Program-made: the position numbers and the translations under genes
The notes under the pieces: model-generated
Databases searched by the model: none
What the model saw: only the letters and a program-made list of their open reading frames with translations
What the model was told of the DNA's origin: nothing
Assembly (NCBI RefSeq): GCF_014107495.1
Contig: NZ_CP041969.1
Span: forward strand, 1,485,001 to 1,549,000
Source of the DNA: Cohnella cholangitidis
GTDB taxonomy: Bacteria > Bacillota > Bacilli > Paenibacillales > Paenibacillaceae
Direction: 5' to 3'
Length of the DNA stretch: 64,000 bases
In this document: piece after piece, positions 25,261 to 33,791 of the stretch
Numbering within the stretch: position 1 is the first letter of the stretch
Layout of the letters: every line of letters begins with the position of its first letter

Positions 25261-25976
25261 TTAACCGTTACCGCTGCCGAAGGAGCGTTTTTTTCCTAAA
25301 TCCCGCCGCGTTTGAGCATGCTTCTCCACCTGTTGTCGCAAGATCAGAGCTCTGAGCGGACGGAGCATTTCCGGCTCAAGCACTTGCATTTTGGCTCCCC
25401 AGTGCAAGCGATCCTCTTGTCTCTCCCGACGGACGATTTCCAACTCGCAGTTAAAGTCGAAGCCGATCTCCACTTTCGCCTTCAATCGAGATTTCGTCAC
25501 CAAATGAGGAGCGTCTTGTCCGGAAAAGCTAATACCCGCGATGCTAATATCATGAATCGTGAGGGCAACCGATTGATCTAACGCAAGCTCTTCGCCCGAG
25601 TCGCTTAACACATGAAAAATATGGGCATTTCCGTTAATTTCCACTCGCGGGTGCTCGCGTCTCTCTTTGAAACGCTTCTGCACCTCTGGCGGTTGAAGCA
25701 ATGCGATCGCGCTTCGTATTTCGCAAAGACGATCGAAGGCATGGATTGGATGCCGGCAGGCGAATATACGGTCAGCTTCACGGTTTCCCCTAGCTCGAAC
25801 TGATCGAATTCAGGAAGCTCTACTTCGAAGAGTTCCCCTTCCACATGGGTCATCACGCCGGTCGTAACGAAATTTTTGCCTTCCACGACGGTCCGGCAAT
25901 GGAGCAGCACGTTTAACGGAAGCAAATCCTTGTCCAACTCGGACAGCATGACTTTATTGTCCCCGGCTTGAGTCAT
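25261..25976 (-). pseudogene. PilZ-domain c-di-GMP receptor (frameshifted in this sequence)
   Basis: Two frames (25976 to 25605, and 25701 to 25261) make one protein of about 238 aa when one base is added near 25708-25715. The N-terminal half is a YcgR-N/flagellar-brake-like beta domain (GVMTHVEGELFEVELPEF, KLTVYSPAGIQSMPSIVFAKYE). The C-terminal half has the PilZ signature: RxxxR in KERREHPRVEI and DxSxxG in IHDISIAGISFSG. These residues bind c-di-GMP in the family. Location just downstream of a c-di-GMP riboswitch and after a diguanylate cyclase gene makes a c-di-GMP effector likely. In the family such proteins act on flagellar motors or exopolysaccharide systems. No flagellar gene is visible in the window. 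The reading-frame break looks like a missing base. Confidence 0.82.
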
Positions 25977-26012
25977 CCCGCCAAACCACCTTTCTAGCGT
26001 CCTGATTGATAG

Positions 26013-26044
26013 AAAACAGACTGCCTCCCATTGGAAGCAGCCTG
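26013..26044 (-). terminator. Expression-platform terminator of the c-di-GMP riboswitch
   Basis: On the minus strand a 12-bp stem (arms CAGGCTGCTTCC and GGAGGCAGTCTG, with two G-U pairs, AATG loop) is followed by TTTT. It lies about 15 bases after the aptamer and 40 bases before the PilZ start, the normal place for transcription control by this riboswitch class. Confidence 0.8.
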
Positions 26045-26057
26045 ATTCGCCTGAATA

Positions 26058-26165
26058 GCCCTCGCGGAACCTTCGGCAGCCAGGCTGTCATCGTTCGCGA
26101 GAACATTAGACCCTGTGGCTTTGCGTCCTTGCTTTTCAGCAAGTTTGCCCTTAACGAAAACGTTT
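26058..26165 (-). promoter_or_regulatory. Cyclic-di-GMP-I (GEMM-I) riboswitch
   Basis: The minus strand carries the aptamer hallmarks in order: AGGGCAAAC (26151-26143), a stem closed by a GAAA tetraloop (TTGCT-GAAA-AGCAA), GGACGCAAAGCC, GGGTCTAA as the tetraloop receptor side, a small hairpin, then GATGACAGCCTGGCTGCCGA, which closes the second helix. These are the conserved elements of the c-di-GMP-I class, including the ligand-binding A and C positions. It is in the 5' leader of the PilZ gene and directly after the diguanylate cyclase gene. A following terminator indicates transcription attenuation; whether c-di-GMP turns it on or off cannot be read directly. Confidence 0.92.
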
Positions 26166-26240
26166 CAACTGGTAAGATTGTACCATATTACGAGTTAACG
26201 CGACATCTATTTCTCTATGATCCGATCAAAAAAATCCTCG

Positions 26241-27899
26241 TTATCGCGCCATGACGACACGGTTGCGACCGTCGTTCTTCGCTTTATACAAAGCCGAGTC
26301 CGCGCTTGAGAATACCTCTCGCAAATACTCCTTCGGATCTTCGAATCTAAGCTCTTCGCTAGATTCCGATAACACGCCCATGCTTATCGTAACATGTACT
26401 TTTTCCGACCCGGTATCCACCCAATTGTCTCCGACCGCCAGCATAATCCGTTCAGCCAATAGTTCGGCTTGCTCGCGATTCGTATGCGGCAAATAAATCG
26501 TAAACTCTTCTCCGCCGTATCTGGCCAATATATCGGTTCGTCTAAGCTTCGAACGGACAATATCGGCCGTACTGCGAATGACTTCATCTCCCACGAGATG
26601 ACCGTATTTGTCGTTAATTTGTTTGAAATGGTCGATATCGAACAGGAAAATCGCAAACGGAATTTGATATCTCATGTTGAGCAGCACTTCGTGCTCCAAT
26701 TGCTGCATTAAATACCTGCGATTAAAGCAGCCCGTCAGCCCGTCCGTCACGGCCATTTGCTCAAGCTTCTGGTTAACTCTGAACAGCTCTTCCTGGATCG
26801 TGATCAATTCCAAATTCCGCTCATGCAAAGCTTCGTTCTTGCGGTTCATTTCAACGACGAGTTTACGCAGCTCCGACACGTCATGGAAAGTGATAATACG
26901 GCCAAGCAGCGTCTTCCTGTCATCGAGCACCGGCGATATTTGAATGGATACATGCTTCCCCGAGTTTTCCTGCAACGAAAATTCCATTTGCATTTTCTCG
27001 TAGGGATGATGGTTATAACGATATAGAAACTCGTATACTTCCCCCTGCGCCTGCAGAGGAGCTAGAAACTTCTCCATTTCGAAAGATTCGCCCTTGGACA
27101 ATTGAACGAACGGCGACGAGCCCTTGTTCACTTCAAGCACTTTGCCGTTCTCGTCCACTACGATCACTCCGGTTGTCATATGCTCGAAGATGTCCCTCTG
27201 GGCCATGCTTAAGATATCGAAGATTCCGAAACGGTATATCGCAATGACGAAGCATAAGTCGGACAGTAAAATTCCAAGCGCCAGCAATCCCGGTATGACG
27301 GGCAGCCATTGAGCCAGCAATACGTTGACGAGAACGTCAAGAAGGCCGAACCCGGTCAGAACGAACATCCCGATTAAAGCGGTTGCAAGTTGTTTGCTCT
27401 GATTCAAGGATTTGACAGTCTTGAGGGCGTGGAACATATTCATCAAAGCCGTGAAGAAATACGCAAACTGTATAAGCACGAGCAACCAGAACAAGGGACC
27501 GTAATCACGATCCAAATAATTGCCCCCTACCGGCGACATAAACAAGTTCTCCGGGTTCCAAAGAGCTCCGACTACGCAAAGGGAGGCCGGGAAAATATAG
27601 AGAAGAATCCGGCTTACCTTCAGATGCGCGGCTCGTCCGGTAAGGAAAAAAACGAAGAGAAGCCAGCCCGGTCCCAGCATTCCCATCGCTACGAAAGAGA
27701 TATTAATGAAAAACAGTTGAACATCGGTAAAATCCGTCAATTTGACGGCGAATTGACCTAGCGGCCATAGCATCATAACAAAATGAAAAGCCAAATACAC
27801 TTTATGGGTCTGGGTAATTCTATTAAACGCAATCACGCTTACAAATAGAATAAAAAGCATAATGAACAACGTAAAATCAGTCCATTGAAAATCCAACAC
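26241..27899 (-). CDS. Membrane diguanylate cyclase (7TM-PAS-GGDEF)
   Basis: About 552 aa (554 from the upstream GTG). Residues 1-220 hold seven or eight transmembrane helices like the histidine-kinase 7TM sensor module; then a PAS domain (about 235-350, IVVDENGKVLEVN), a coiled coil, and a GGDEF domain (about 390-554). The active site is GGEEF (464-468) and an inhibitory RxxD (455-458) lies five residues upstream, so product feedback inhibition is likely. It makes c-di-GMP from two GTP at the inner membrane. The start is uncertain: GTG at 27899 fits AAAAGG better than 27905. It is the gene just upstream of the c-di-GMP riboswitch and PilZ gene. Confidence 0.92.
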   Translation of the reverse strand: MLDFQWTDFTLFIMLFILFVSVIAFNRITQTHKVYLAFHFVMMLWPLGQFAVKLTDFTDVQLFFINISFVAMGMLGPGWLLFVFFLTGRAAHLKVSRILLYIFPASLCVVGALWNPENLFMSPVGGNYLDRDYGPLFWLLVLIQFAYFFTALMNMFHALKTVKSLNQSKQLATALIGMFVLTGFGLLDVLVNVLLAQWLPVIPGLLALGILLSDLCFVIAIYRFGIFDILSMAQRDIFEHMTTGVIVVDENGKVLEVNKGSSPFVQLSKGESFEMEKFLAPLQAQGEVYEFLYRYNHHPYEKMQMEFSLQENSGKHVSIQISPVLDDRKTLLGRIITFHDVSELRKLVVEMNRKNEALHERNLELITIQEELFRVNQKLEQMAVTDGLTGCFNRRYLMQQLEHEVLLNMRYQIPFAIFLFDIDHFKQINDKYGHLVGDEVIRSTADIVRSKLRRTDILARYGGEEFTIYLPHTNREQAELLAERIMLAVGDNWVDTGSEKVHVTISMGVLSESSEELRFEDPKEYLREVFSSADSALYKAKNDGRNRVVMAR

Positions 27900-28068
27900 A
27901 TTCACCTTTTCACAAAAGGACTTTATTTAAAATAATGGATGTTCATGTTTGATTTTACCATATCGCCGATTTTTTCGACAACCATTATGCCCGCAATAGT
28001 CGGATTTTTATGCTTTTTTAGGTGATTTCAAGGACTTTTTTACTTGGTTTTTGTGACCTTTGGCATAT

Positions 28069-29238
28069 TCACTTCATTTCTCTTTCCATAAAAGGGTTAA
28101 CCCCCAAAAAATCCCTAAATCGCTCGTATTCCCGCTCCAATTCGGCAATATCCGTTTTGCCGCCCTTCACTGCGCGAATAAGAATATTCTTGGGCGTATG
28201 CTCCATGTCAATGAACTCCAGCAATTGCGTGCGATATCCCGCGATTTCAAGCAGATTAGCCCGAATCGCATCCGTTACCAGTGCGGAGAAACGTTCCTTC
28301 AGAATGCCGTGTTTAAGCAACGGCTTCAGCGTCGGTTGCGATAGTTGGCGGAAAAGCTCGTGCTGGCAGCACGGAACCGATAAAATGACGCTTGCCCCCC
28401 AGCCGATCGCTTTGATCAACGCGGCATCCGTTGCCGTGTCGCAGGCATGAAGAGTCACGACCATATCTACCGAGGAATGCCCTTCATAGTCCGAAATATC
28501 GCCGACCATGAAAGTCAATTGGTCCCAATTCAACTCTTTGGCGAGCTTCGAGCAAGTTTCTATGACATCTTCCTTAAGATCCAGACCGATGATACGGACC
28601 GGGAGTTTCTCTTTAATAGCCAACAGATGGTACAACGCGAAGGTCAAATAAGATTTGCCGCATCCGAAATCCACGATCGTCAGCGGTTTGCCGCGAGGCA
28701 AATCGGAGATCACGTCGGATACCATCTCGAGAAATCGGTTAATTTGCCGGAACTTATCGTACTTCGCCTTTACGACCCGGCCTTCCTCAGTCATAACCCC
28801 TAGCGAGACCAAAAAAGGAACCGGCTCCCCTTCCGGCAGCACGTAAGCTTTATTGCGATTATGCTCCTGCGGCACGGCTGCTCTCTTCACGGACTTGCCG
28901 CGGCTGATGAGCGCCAGCTCTCCTTTCTTATTCGCCAGAATTTGCACGTCCGCATCCTCGGTTTTGAATAACGCTTGCTTATATTGCTCCATCGTCGATT
29001 GCAGCTGTTCCTTCAACCGCTCGACGGGTACGTTCTCGTGAAAAACTTTGTTCGCCAATTGACGTTCGAATTGATAGAATACGCCTGTCTTAAGCTTGAT
29101 CGGACGTACGGTCAGCTTCTTGGCCGTTTCCTCGTCTTTGCGGCGAGGCGCGCTGAAGGAAGCTTGAACGAGCTTTCCCTCCGTCGCGATTCCGTCCAAG
29201 AATGCCAGCCATTCCGCCGATTGCGTCTTCCCGTTCAT
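28069..29238 (-). CDS. SAM-dependent methyltransferase, METTL25/DUF-type
   Basis: A 389-aa protein from the ATG at 29238. The SAM-binding motif I is VVDFGCGKSYLTFALYHLL; motif II region is RIIGLDLK and the catalytic-region line is VVTLHACDTATDAALIKAIGWG followed by SVPCCQHEL. This is the PF13679-like methyltransferase group, which often acts on RNA or protein. The start codon overlaps the preceding stop (TAATG) with AAGGAG 8 bases upstream, indicating coupling. The N-terminal 150 residues are not recognised. Confidence 0.8.
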   Translation of the reverse strand: MNGKTQSAEWLAFLDGIATEGKLVQASFSAPRRKDEETAKKLTVRPIKLKTGVFYQFERQLANKVFHENVPVERLKEQLQSTMEQYKQALFKTEDADVQILANKKGELALISRGKSVKRAAVPQEHNRNKAYVLPEGEPVPFLVSLGVMTEEGRVVKAKYDKFRQINRFLEMVSDVISDLPRGKPLTIVDFGCGKSYLTFALYHLLAIKEKLPVRIIGLDLKEDVIETCSKLAKELNWDQLTFMVGDISDYEGHSSVDMVVTLHACDTATDAALIKAIGWGASVILSVPCCQHELFRQLSQPTLKPLLKHGILKERFSALVTDAIRANLLEIAGYRTQLLEFIDMEHTPKNILIRAVKGGKTDIAELEREYERFRDFLGVNPFMEREMK

Positions 29239-29897
29239 TACCCATTCTCCTTCGTTAGAGCGCCCCATTGCCTGCGCCCTTCTTCCATCTCGTCCCTGGA
29301 TATTCCTCCGGCCTCCAGAGCCGGGTCATCGCAAGATAACAGCCTTGCGTAGAAGGCATCGCCCTCTTCCGCGGTAACCGCTCCGTCCTCTTGCAGCTCG
29401 TATAGCAAATCCTCCGAAGCTGCGAACTCCCCGCTCCATTCGTACCATGTCCATAAAGCCCGCTTAGTCTCCGCGTCAAGCTCATAAGGAGACAGGGCTT
29501 CCAACAATTCCGCGATGCGCCCGCGAACGTCCCAGTTCTCGATTTCCATATCATTCCGTACAAGATATAGATTTAGTCGCAATGCCTTCGCGAATCTCGG
29601 CACGCTTTCGTCCGTTCTGCCCAGATCGGACAACAACTCCGCTTCTTGTTGCAGCATCGCGGCTATTACGGCCACCGATTCCGCGTTCGGACTGCCCGTG
29701 ACCGATAGCATGGACAACAGATCCTCATCCGTCAAGCCCATGGCAAGACGAGAGCGCAGGCGCAGCTCTTTGCCCAGAAACTCATCTATGAGCTCAAGAG
29801 CTTCTTTCTGCTTCTTAAGCTCCTTTAATCCCATTGCTTTGCCAAGCACTAGTCCCGCTTGAGTCAGCAACCTGACCAAGTAATCCCGTTCAAACAC
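29238..29897 (-). CDS. Helical repeat protein, DUF6483-like (tentative)
   Basis: A 219-aa soluble protein, nearly all helical, with MFERDYLVRLLTQAGLVLGKAMG at the N-terminus and TPR-like pairs (VPRFAKALRLNLYLV, RIAELLEALSPYELDAET). The N-terminal RDYxxRxxxQ pattern is like DUF6483 proteins, but the match is tentative. It overlaps the hydrolase gene upstream by 8 bases and the methyltransferase downstream by 1 base, so these three genes form one operon. Confidence 0.6.
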   Translation of the reverse strand: MFERDYLVRLLTQAGLVLGKAMGLKELKKQKEALELIDEFLGKELRLRSRLAMGLTDEDLLSMLSVTGSPNAESVAVIAAMLQQEAELLSDLGRTDESVPRFAKALRLNLYLVRNDMEIENWDVRGRIAELLEALSPYELDAETKRALWTWYEWSGEFAASEDLLYELQEDGAVTAEEGDAFYARLLSCDDPALEAGGISRDEMEEGRRQWGALTKENG

Positions 29898-30696
29898 GCC
29901 CAGTCCCCCGATTCCGCTTTAAAAAATTTACGATCGCTTCCGCAAAAGCTTGAGGCTCCTCCATCATTCCCATGTGGGCAACTTCCTTAAGGGTATGTGC
30001 CGTTACGTTGCCGCTCGTTACCGGAAACCTTTTGTCCGGCGGTATGACTTCATCCAGCTCTCCCGCAAGCAGCAGAATCGGAACTTCCAGCGATTTCAGA
30101 ACATCGATTCGCTCCGGCCTTTCTCTCATGCCGAGCGCGCAGCCTATCGCGCCTTCCGCGGACGTTCCGTATCCGATTTCTATCGCTCGCTTCAGTTGCT
30201 CCGACCGGGAAGCGCGGTGCTCGGCCGTGAACAGCTTCGGCACGAGTCCTTCAACGAAAGCGTTAATTCCGCCCGTTCGAATCGCTTCTACCGCTTTCAG
30301 CCGATTCTCCTTCGCTTGCTCGGCGTCCGGGAAAGACGTCGAGTGCACCAATCCTAACGTAAGGATTCGTTCCGGATACTTCTCCGCGAAAGCAAGCGCA
30401 ACGTATCCTCCCAAGGAATGCCCGAACAGGTTCGCTTGCGGCAAGTTAAGCTCGTCGAGCAGACCCGCCAGATCCTCGGCCAACCGCTCCATCGAATATA
30501 CGCCTTCGCCCGCGGATGAAGCGCCGTGCCCGCGCAAATCCGGAGCGATGACCCTGCCATGCGCGGCTAACAGCGGACGAACCTCATCCCAATAACGATG
30601 GCTCCCGCAATATCCGTGCAAGACGACGATCGGCTCGCCTTGACCTTCTTCTACGTAAGCGATGGAAGTTCCGGAAATCAGCTGTGACTTCTTCAT
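29890..30696 (-). CDS. Alpha/beta hydrolase
   Basis: A 268-aa enzyme from the ATG at 30696 (AGAGG nine bases upstream; the ATG at 30705 overlaps the binding site). The oxyanion-hole motif HGYCGSHRYWDE, nucleophile elbow GHSLGGYVAL, Asp in LAGELDEVIPP and His in EVAHMGMMEEPQ give the catalytic triad. Related to esterases and haloperoxidase-like hydrolases; the substrate is not known. First gene of the operon with the helical protein and the methyltransferase. Confidence 0.87.
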   Translation of the reverse strand: MKKSQLISGTSIAYVEEGQGEPIVVLHGYCGSHRYWDEVRPLLAAHGRVIAPDLRGHGASSAGEGVYSMERLAEDLAGLLDELNLPQANLFGHSLGGYVALAFAEKYPERILTLGLVHSTSFPDAEQAKENRLKAVEAIRTGGINAFVEGLVPKLFTAEHRASRSEQLKRAIEIGYGTSAEGAIGCALGMRERPERIDVLKSLEVPILLLAGELDEVIPPDKRFPVTSGNVTAHTLKEVAHMGMMEEPQAFAEAIVNFLKRNRGTGRV

Positions 30697-30717
30697 GACA
30701 TACATCCTCTCTTAGGT

Positions 30718-31236
30718 TTAATCTTTATTCCATTGCATGCTAATCGCTTTCGAAATTTCTTGAGCCATTCCCATGACGCGATACAGAGAAGTAGACTGCA
30801 ACGTCCAGTAAGGCTTCAAGCTAATGGCATTCACCACGCCGGCTATGCTGTAAGCGCCGACAGCCCCTAGGCCTCCGTTCACCGATCGGGCCGGTATCAA
30901 CGGCCCTTGCCTCACCAGATATGCTCCTACGCTATCGGGTTTTCCCAGACAGGCGTCTATAGCTACGATTGTACCCTTTTCCTCCAATGCGGGCATCAGC
31001 CGGGGAAGCTTGTTCGCGTCGCATGGATCTCTAAGCGTCCCGATGACTCTCGCGAAGCCCTGCTCTTCCAATAGCGTGCCCACCCAAGGACCTAAGCTGT
31101 CTCCCGTAGAGCAATCCGTTCCGATGCATAGAAACGTCAACTCTTCCAAAGAATGCGCAGCGGCTATCCGGCTCATGAAGGCGTTCAGCCCCGCGGCATC
31201 TACTCGATCCGTTGCCCGGTTATCATAATCTATCAT
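30718..31236 (-). CDS. yyaC: YyaC-family sporulation protein (germination-protease-like fold)
   Basis: A 172-aa protein. The motifs FLCIGTDCSTGDSLGPWVGTLLEE and IVAIDACLGKPDSVG match the YyaC/GPR-like sporulation protein group, which has an HybD-like hydrolase fold. B. subtilis YyaC is a sporulation protein of unproven activity. This supports an endospore-forming host. It is divergent from the DUF1128 gene and 12 bases upstream of the hydrolase operon. Confidence 0.85.
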   Translation of the reverse strand: MIDYDNRATDRVDAAGLNAFMSRIAAAHSLEELTFLCIGTDCSTGDSLGPWVGTLLEEQGFARVIGTLRDPCDANKLPRLMPALEEKGTIVAIDACLGKPDSVGAYLVRQGPLIPARSVNGGLGAVGAYSIAGVVNAISLKPYWTLQSTSLYRVMGMAQEISKAISMQWNKD

Positions 31237-31396
31237 TCGTTTATCCCCTGTCGATCATCGAACGGCGCGTTTCCTTCAGGTTACCACTCCGCCCCGAGGA
31301 ATGCCACTTTCCGGCTCTTCGATTGTTTTTTAGCGGAACCCGTTCTCCTATGTTACAATAACAGCATCCCCATTTACGCAAGAGAGGAAGTTACCC

Positions 31397-31618
31397 ATGG
31401 ACTTAAATCAACCTTCACAGCAAAACGTTGAATATATGATCGAGGCGATCAAGACGAAGCTGCGTATGGCAACCGGAGCGGCCATGCAAGCGTCCAGCTT
31501 CACCGTCGACAAGTACGAGGATCTCAAGGACATCTACGATATGGTGAACTCCAAAGAAAGATTCAGCATTAGCGAAGTCGAAGCGTTAGTATCCGAGCTT
31601 GGCAAACTGCGAGCGTAA
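31397..31618 (+). CDS. yfkK: DUF1128 small protein (YfkK-like)
   Basis: A 73-aa helical protein. NVEYMIEAIKTKLRMA and YEDLKDIYDMVNSKERFSISEVEALVSELG match DUF1128 proteins of Bacilli; the function is not known. AGAGGAAG lies before the ATG and a strong terminator follows, so it is a single-gene unit. Confidence 0.87.
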   Translation: MDLNQPSQQNVEYMIEAIKTKLRMATGAAMQASSFTVDKYEDLKDIYDMVNSKERFSISEVEALVSELGKLRA

Positions 31619-31630
31619 TCCGGATAAAGG

Positions 31631-31677
31631 AAAAACGGTTGAGCAGCATGTTAACTCTGCGGCTCAACCGTTTTTTT
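31631..31677 (+). terminator. Terminator of the DUF1128 gene
   Basis: Arms AACGGTTGAGC and GCTCAACCGTT around a 17-base loop, with a run of seven T. Confidence 0.85.
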
Positions 31678-31710
31678 GCGCATCCTCGTGCACGATCTAT
31701 TTTTACCCGC

Positions 31711-33735
31711 TCATCTTTCTTTCCATTTAAATTTTCTTAACGATTCCTGCAGCACCGCGGATAAGGAATCCAATTTCTCCGCCAATGCAACGAGTTTCTC
31801 TCCCACGTTCTTTTGCTCCATGCTAAGGGACGCTACCTCTTCGGAAGTAGCCGATGATTGCTGGGCAACCGCGCTGACATTCGCCATCGCTCCCGCGAGC
31901 TCGCCCTGGTTGATTTCAAGCTCGTTGATCGAATGGGCTACTTCATCGAGGTTCGCCGTAAATCCTTCCACCTGCTCCCTTACTTGTACGAAGATCGTGT
32001 CGGCTTCCTTGACCGCAACGATCTGCTGGCTGAAAATCGGAAGCGCCGCGGATAACAACGCGACGGTTTCATCCATTTCCGTCTGGATCTTCTCCGTGAT
32101 ATGCCCCACGACCAGGATGGATTGCTTGGATTGGTCCGCGAGCGTACGTATTTCATCGGCAACGACCATAAACCCTTTGCCCGCGCTCCCTGCGCGCGCC
32201 GCCTCAATGGTCGCGTTCAAGGACAAGATATTCGTCTGATTCGCCACGTTATTCAGTAAAGCGAGGATTTGGCGGATAGATTGGGTACTTTCCTTAAGCA
32301 TATCTATCTTCTCCGTCATCGAACGCGTTAATCGTTCATTCGAATTCGTTCGCTCGATCAGTTCCTCCATATATTGAATTCCTTGATTACTGGCGTATTG
32401 CACCTCTCTAGCGGATGTCCCTATCTCCTCTTTGGCGGCCATTACTCTCCTTACTTGGAGTCCGATCGAGCCGGTCAGCTCATTCCCTTTCTCCGCTCCG
32501 TTCGCAAGGTTCATCGCCCCTCCTGCTATTTCTTCGGTTGCAGTCGCAATCTCCTTTGCGGATTGGGCGGTATATCTGGCAGCTTCCGTCAATTTCTCCG
32601 ATGTCTCGAGCACTTCTCTAGCCGACAGCGTCGCGTTTCCTACCAGATCGCCGATGTTGCCGATCATTTCGTTAAAGCTTGTCGCGAGCTGTCCAATCTC
32701 GTCCGACCGATTCATATTCATTCGAACGGACAAGTTCCCTTGAGCTCCTTCTTTCATCAAGCGGCTCGCTTGATTCAGCGGTTTCCCGATCAGCAGGATG
32801 ACCAGATAACCGATCCCCGAAGCCGCAATAACCGCGATAATGATCATTAAAACCGTGATTTGCGCGATTCTCCGGGCATCTTTATGCAGTTCCTCCAAAG
32901 GCACGGTGCCAATGGAATACCATCCCGTGCTTGTAAGTTGCTGCATGACGACCCGAACGCCCTTGCCGGCATCTACGTCGTCATATTGCTGCCCGGCTTG
33001 CCCGGAAGGATTCGAGAGAGGAGAGGCTTCCCCGAGCAGCTCGGGATTCTCGTTATAGATATAACGGCCGTCCTCGTTCAGAATGTAGCGGTTCCCGCCT
33101 TCTCCCATATTCACGTTACCCATTAATTCCTCTAAAGGCCCCGTCCTGAACTCCAGAACCAATACGGTAGGTTTCGAGCCGGCCGCCGCGCTTTTGATTA
33201 AGCGTCCCAAAGCGAAACCGCTGCTCCCGCCCTTATTGATATATCCGGACTTGGAGGTTTCCAACCATGCTATTCCGCCGTCCGCTTCGGCAATGCGGGC
33301 AAACCAATCCGGAACCGAAGACATCATTGCCGTATTCGTGGATGCGATCTCCGTTCCGTCTTCCTCATAGAACCCATAAGCGGAAATTTGATTGTGGATA
33401 AAGGGAGATGCGCTGTCAAGGAGTCGAGAAGAAGCCTCAACGGCTGCTTCCCCTCCCTTTTCCGATTCATAATAGAGTTGCAGGGAATCCCTGATGCGCA
33501 GATCGTTATCCAACTGCGCGGAAAGGTCCGCAAGCCTCGCGAAGAACAGATCCAGCTTCTGTCCGGTTTGAACGATCGTTTGGAGCGATGCATCGGATAC
33601 CTTCTTCTCTATCGTGTTTTTCGAAATCACGTAGGAGGTGGTCCCCGTCACCCCGACAAAAAACAAGAGGCTCACGAAAATGATGAGAAAAAGCTTCATT
33701 CCGACCGATTTGATCCTAACCGATATTTTCGCCAA
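31711..33735 (-). CDS. Transmembrane methyl-accepting chemotaxis protein
   Basis: A 674-aa chemoreceptor. Two transmembrane segments (about 12-34 and 280-303) bracket an external Cache-type sensor domain. A HAMP domain follows (about 305-357, NQASRLMKEGAQGNLSVRM), then the cytoplasmic signalling domain with the hairpin tip LNATIEAARAGSAGKGFMVVADEIRTLADQS. The ligand is not predictable. There is no chemotaxis operon beside it. It lies upstream of the GH43 gene's downstream end on the same strand but is not obviously coupled (56-base gap). Confidence 0.92.
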   Translation of the reverse strand: MAKISVRIKSVGMKLFLIIFVSLLFFVGVTGTTSYVISKNTIEKKVSDASLQTIVQTGQKLDLFFARLADLSAQLDNDLRIRDSLQLYYESEKGGEAAVEASSRLLDSASPFIHNQISAYGFYEEDGTEIASTNTAMMSSVPDWFARIAEADGGIAWLETSKSGYINKGGSSGFALGRLIKSAAAGSKPTVLVLEFRTGPLEELMGNVNMGEGGNRYILNEDGRYIYNENPELLGEASPLSNPSGQAGQQYDDVDAGKGVRVVMQQLTSTGWYSIGTVPLEELHKDARRIAQITVLMIIIAVIAASGIGYLVILLIGKPLNQASRLMKEGAQGNLSVRMNMNRSDEIGQLATSFNEMIGNIGDLVGNATLSAREVLETSEKLTEAARYTAQSAKEIATATEEIAGGAMNLANGAEKGNELTGSIGLQVRRVMAAKEEIGTSAREVQYASNQGIQYMEELIERTNSNERLTRSMTEKIDMLKESTQSIRQILALLNNVANQTNILSLNATIEAARAGSAGKGFMVVADEIRTLADQSKQSILVVGHITEKIQTEMDETVALLSAALPIFSQQIVAVKEADTIFVQVREQVEGFTANLDEVAHSINELEINQGELAGAMANVSAVAQQSSATSEEVASLSMEQKNVGEKLVALAEKLDSLSAVLQESLRKFKWKER

Positions 33736-33791
33736 TTCTACCGCCCGTCCCCTTAACTTGCCTGTTTATATGGTTTACTCTACACTCCGAA

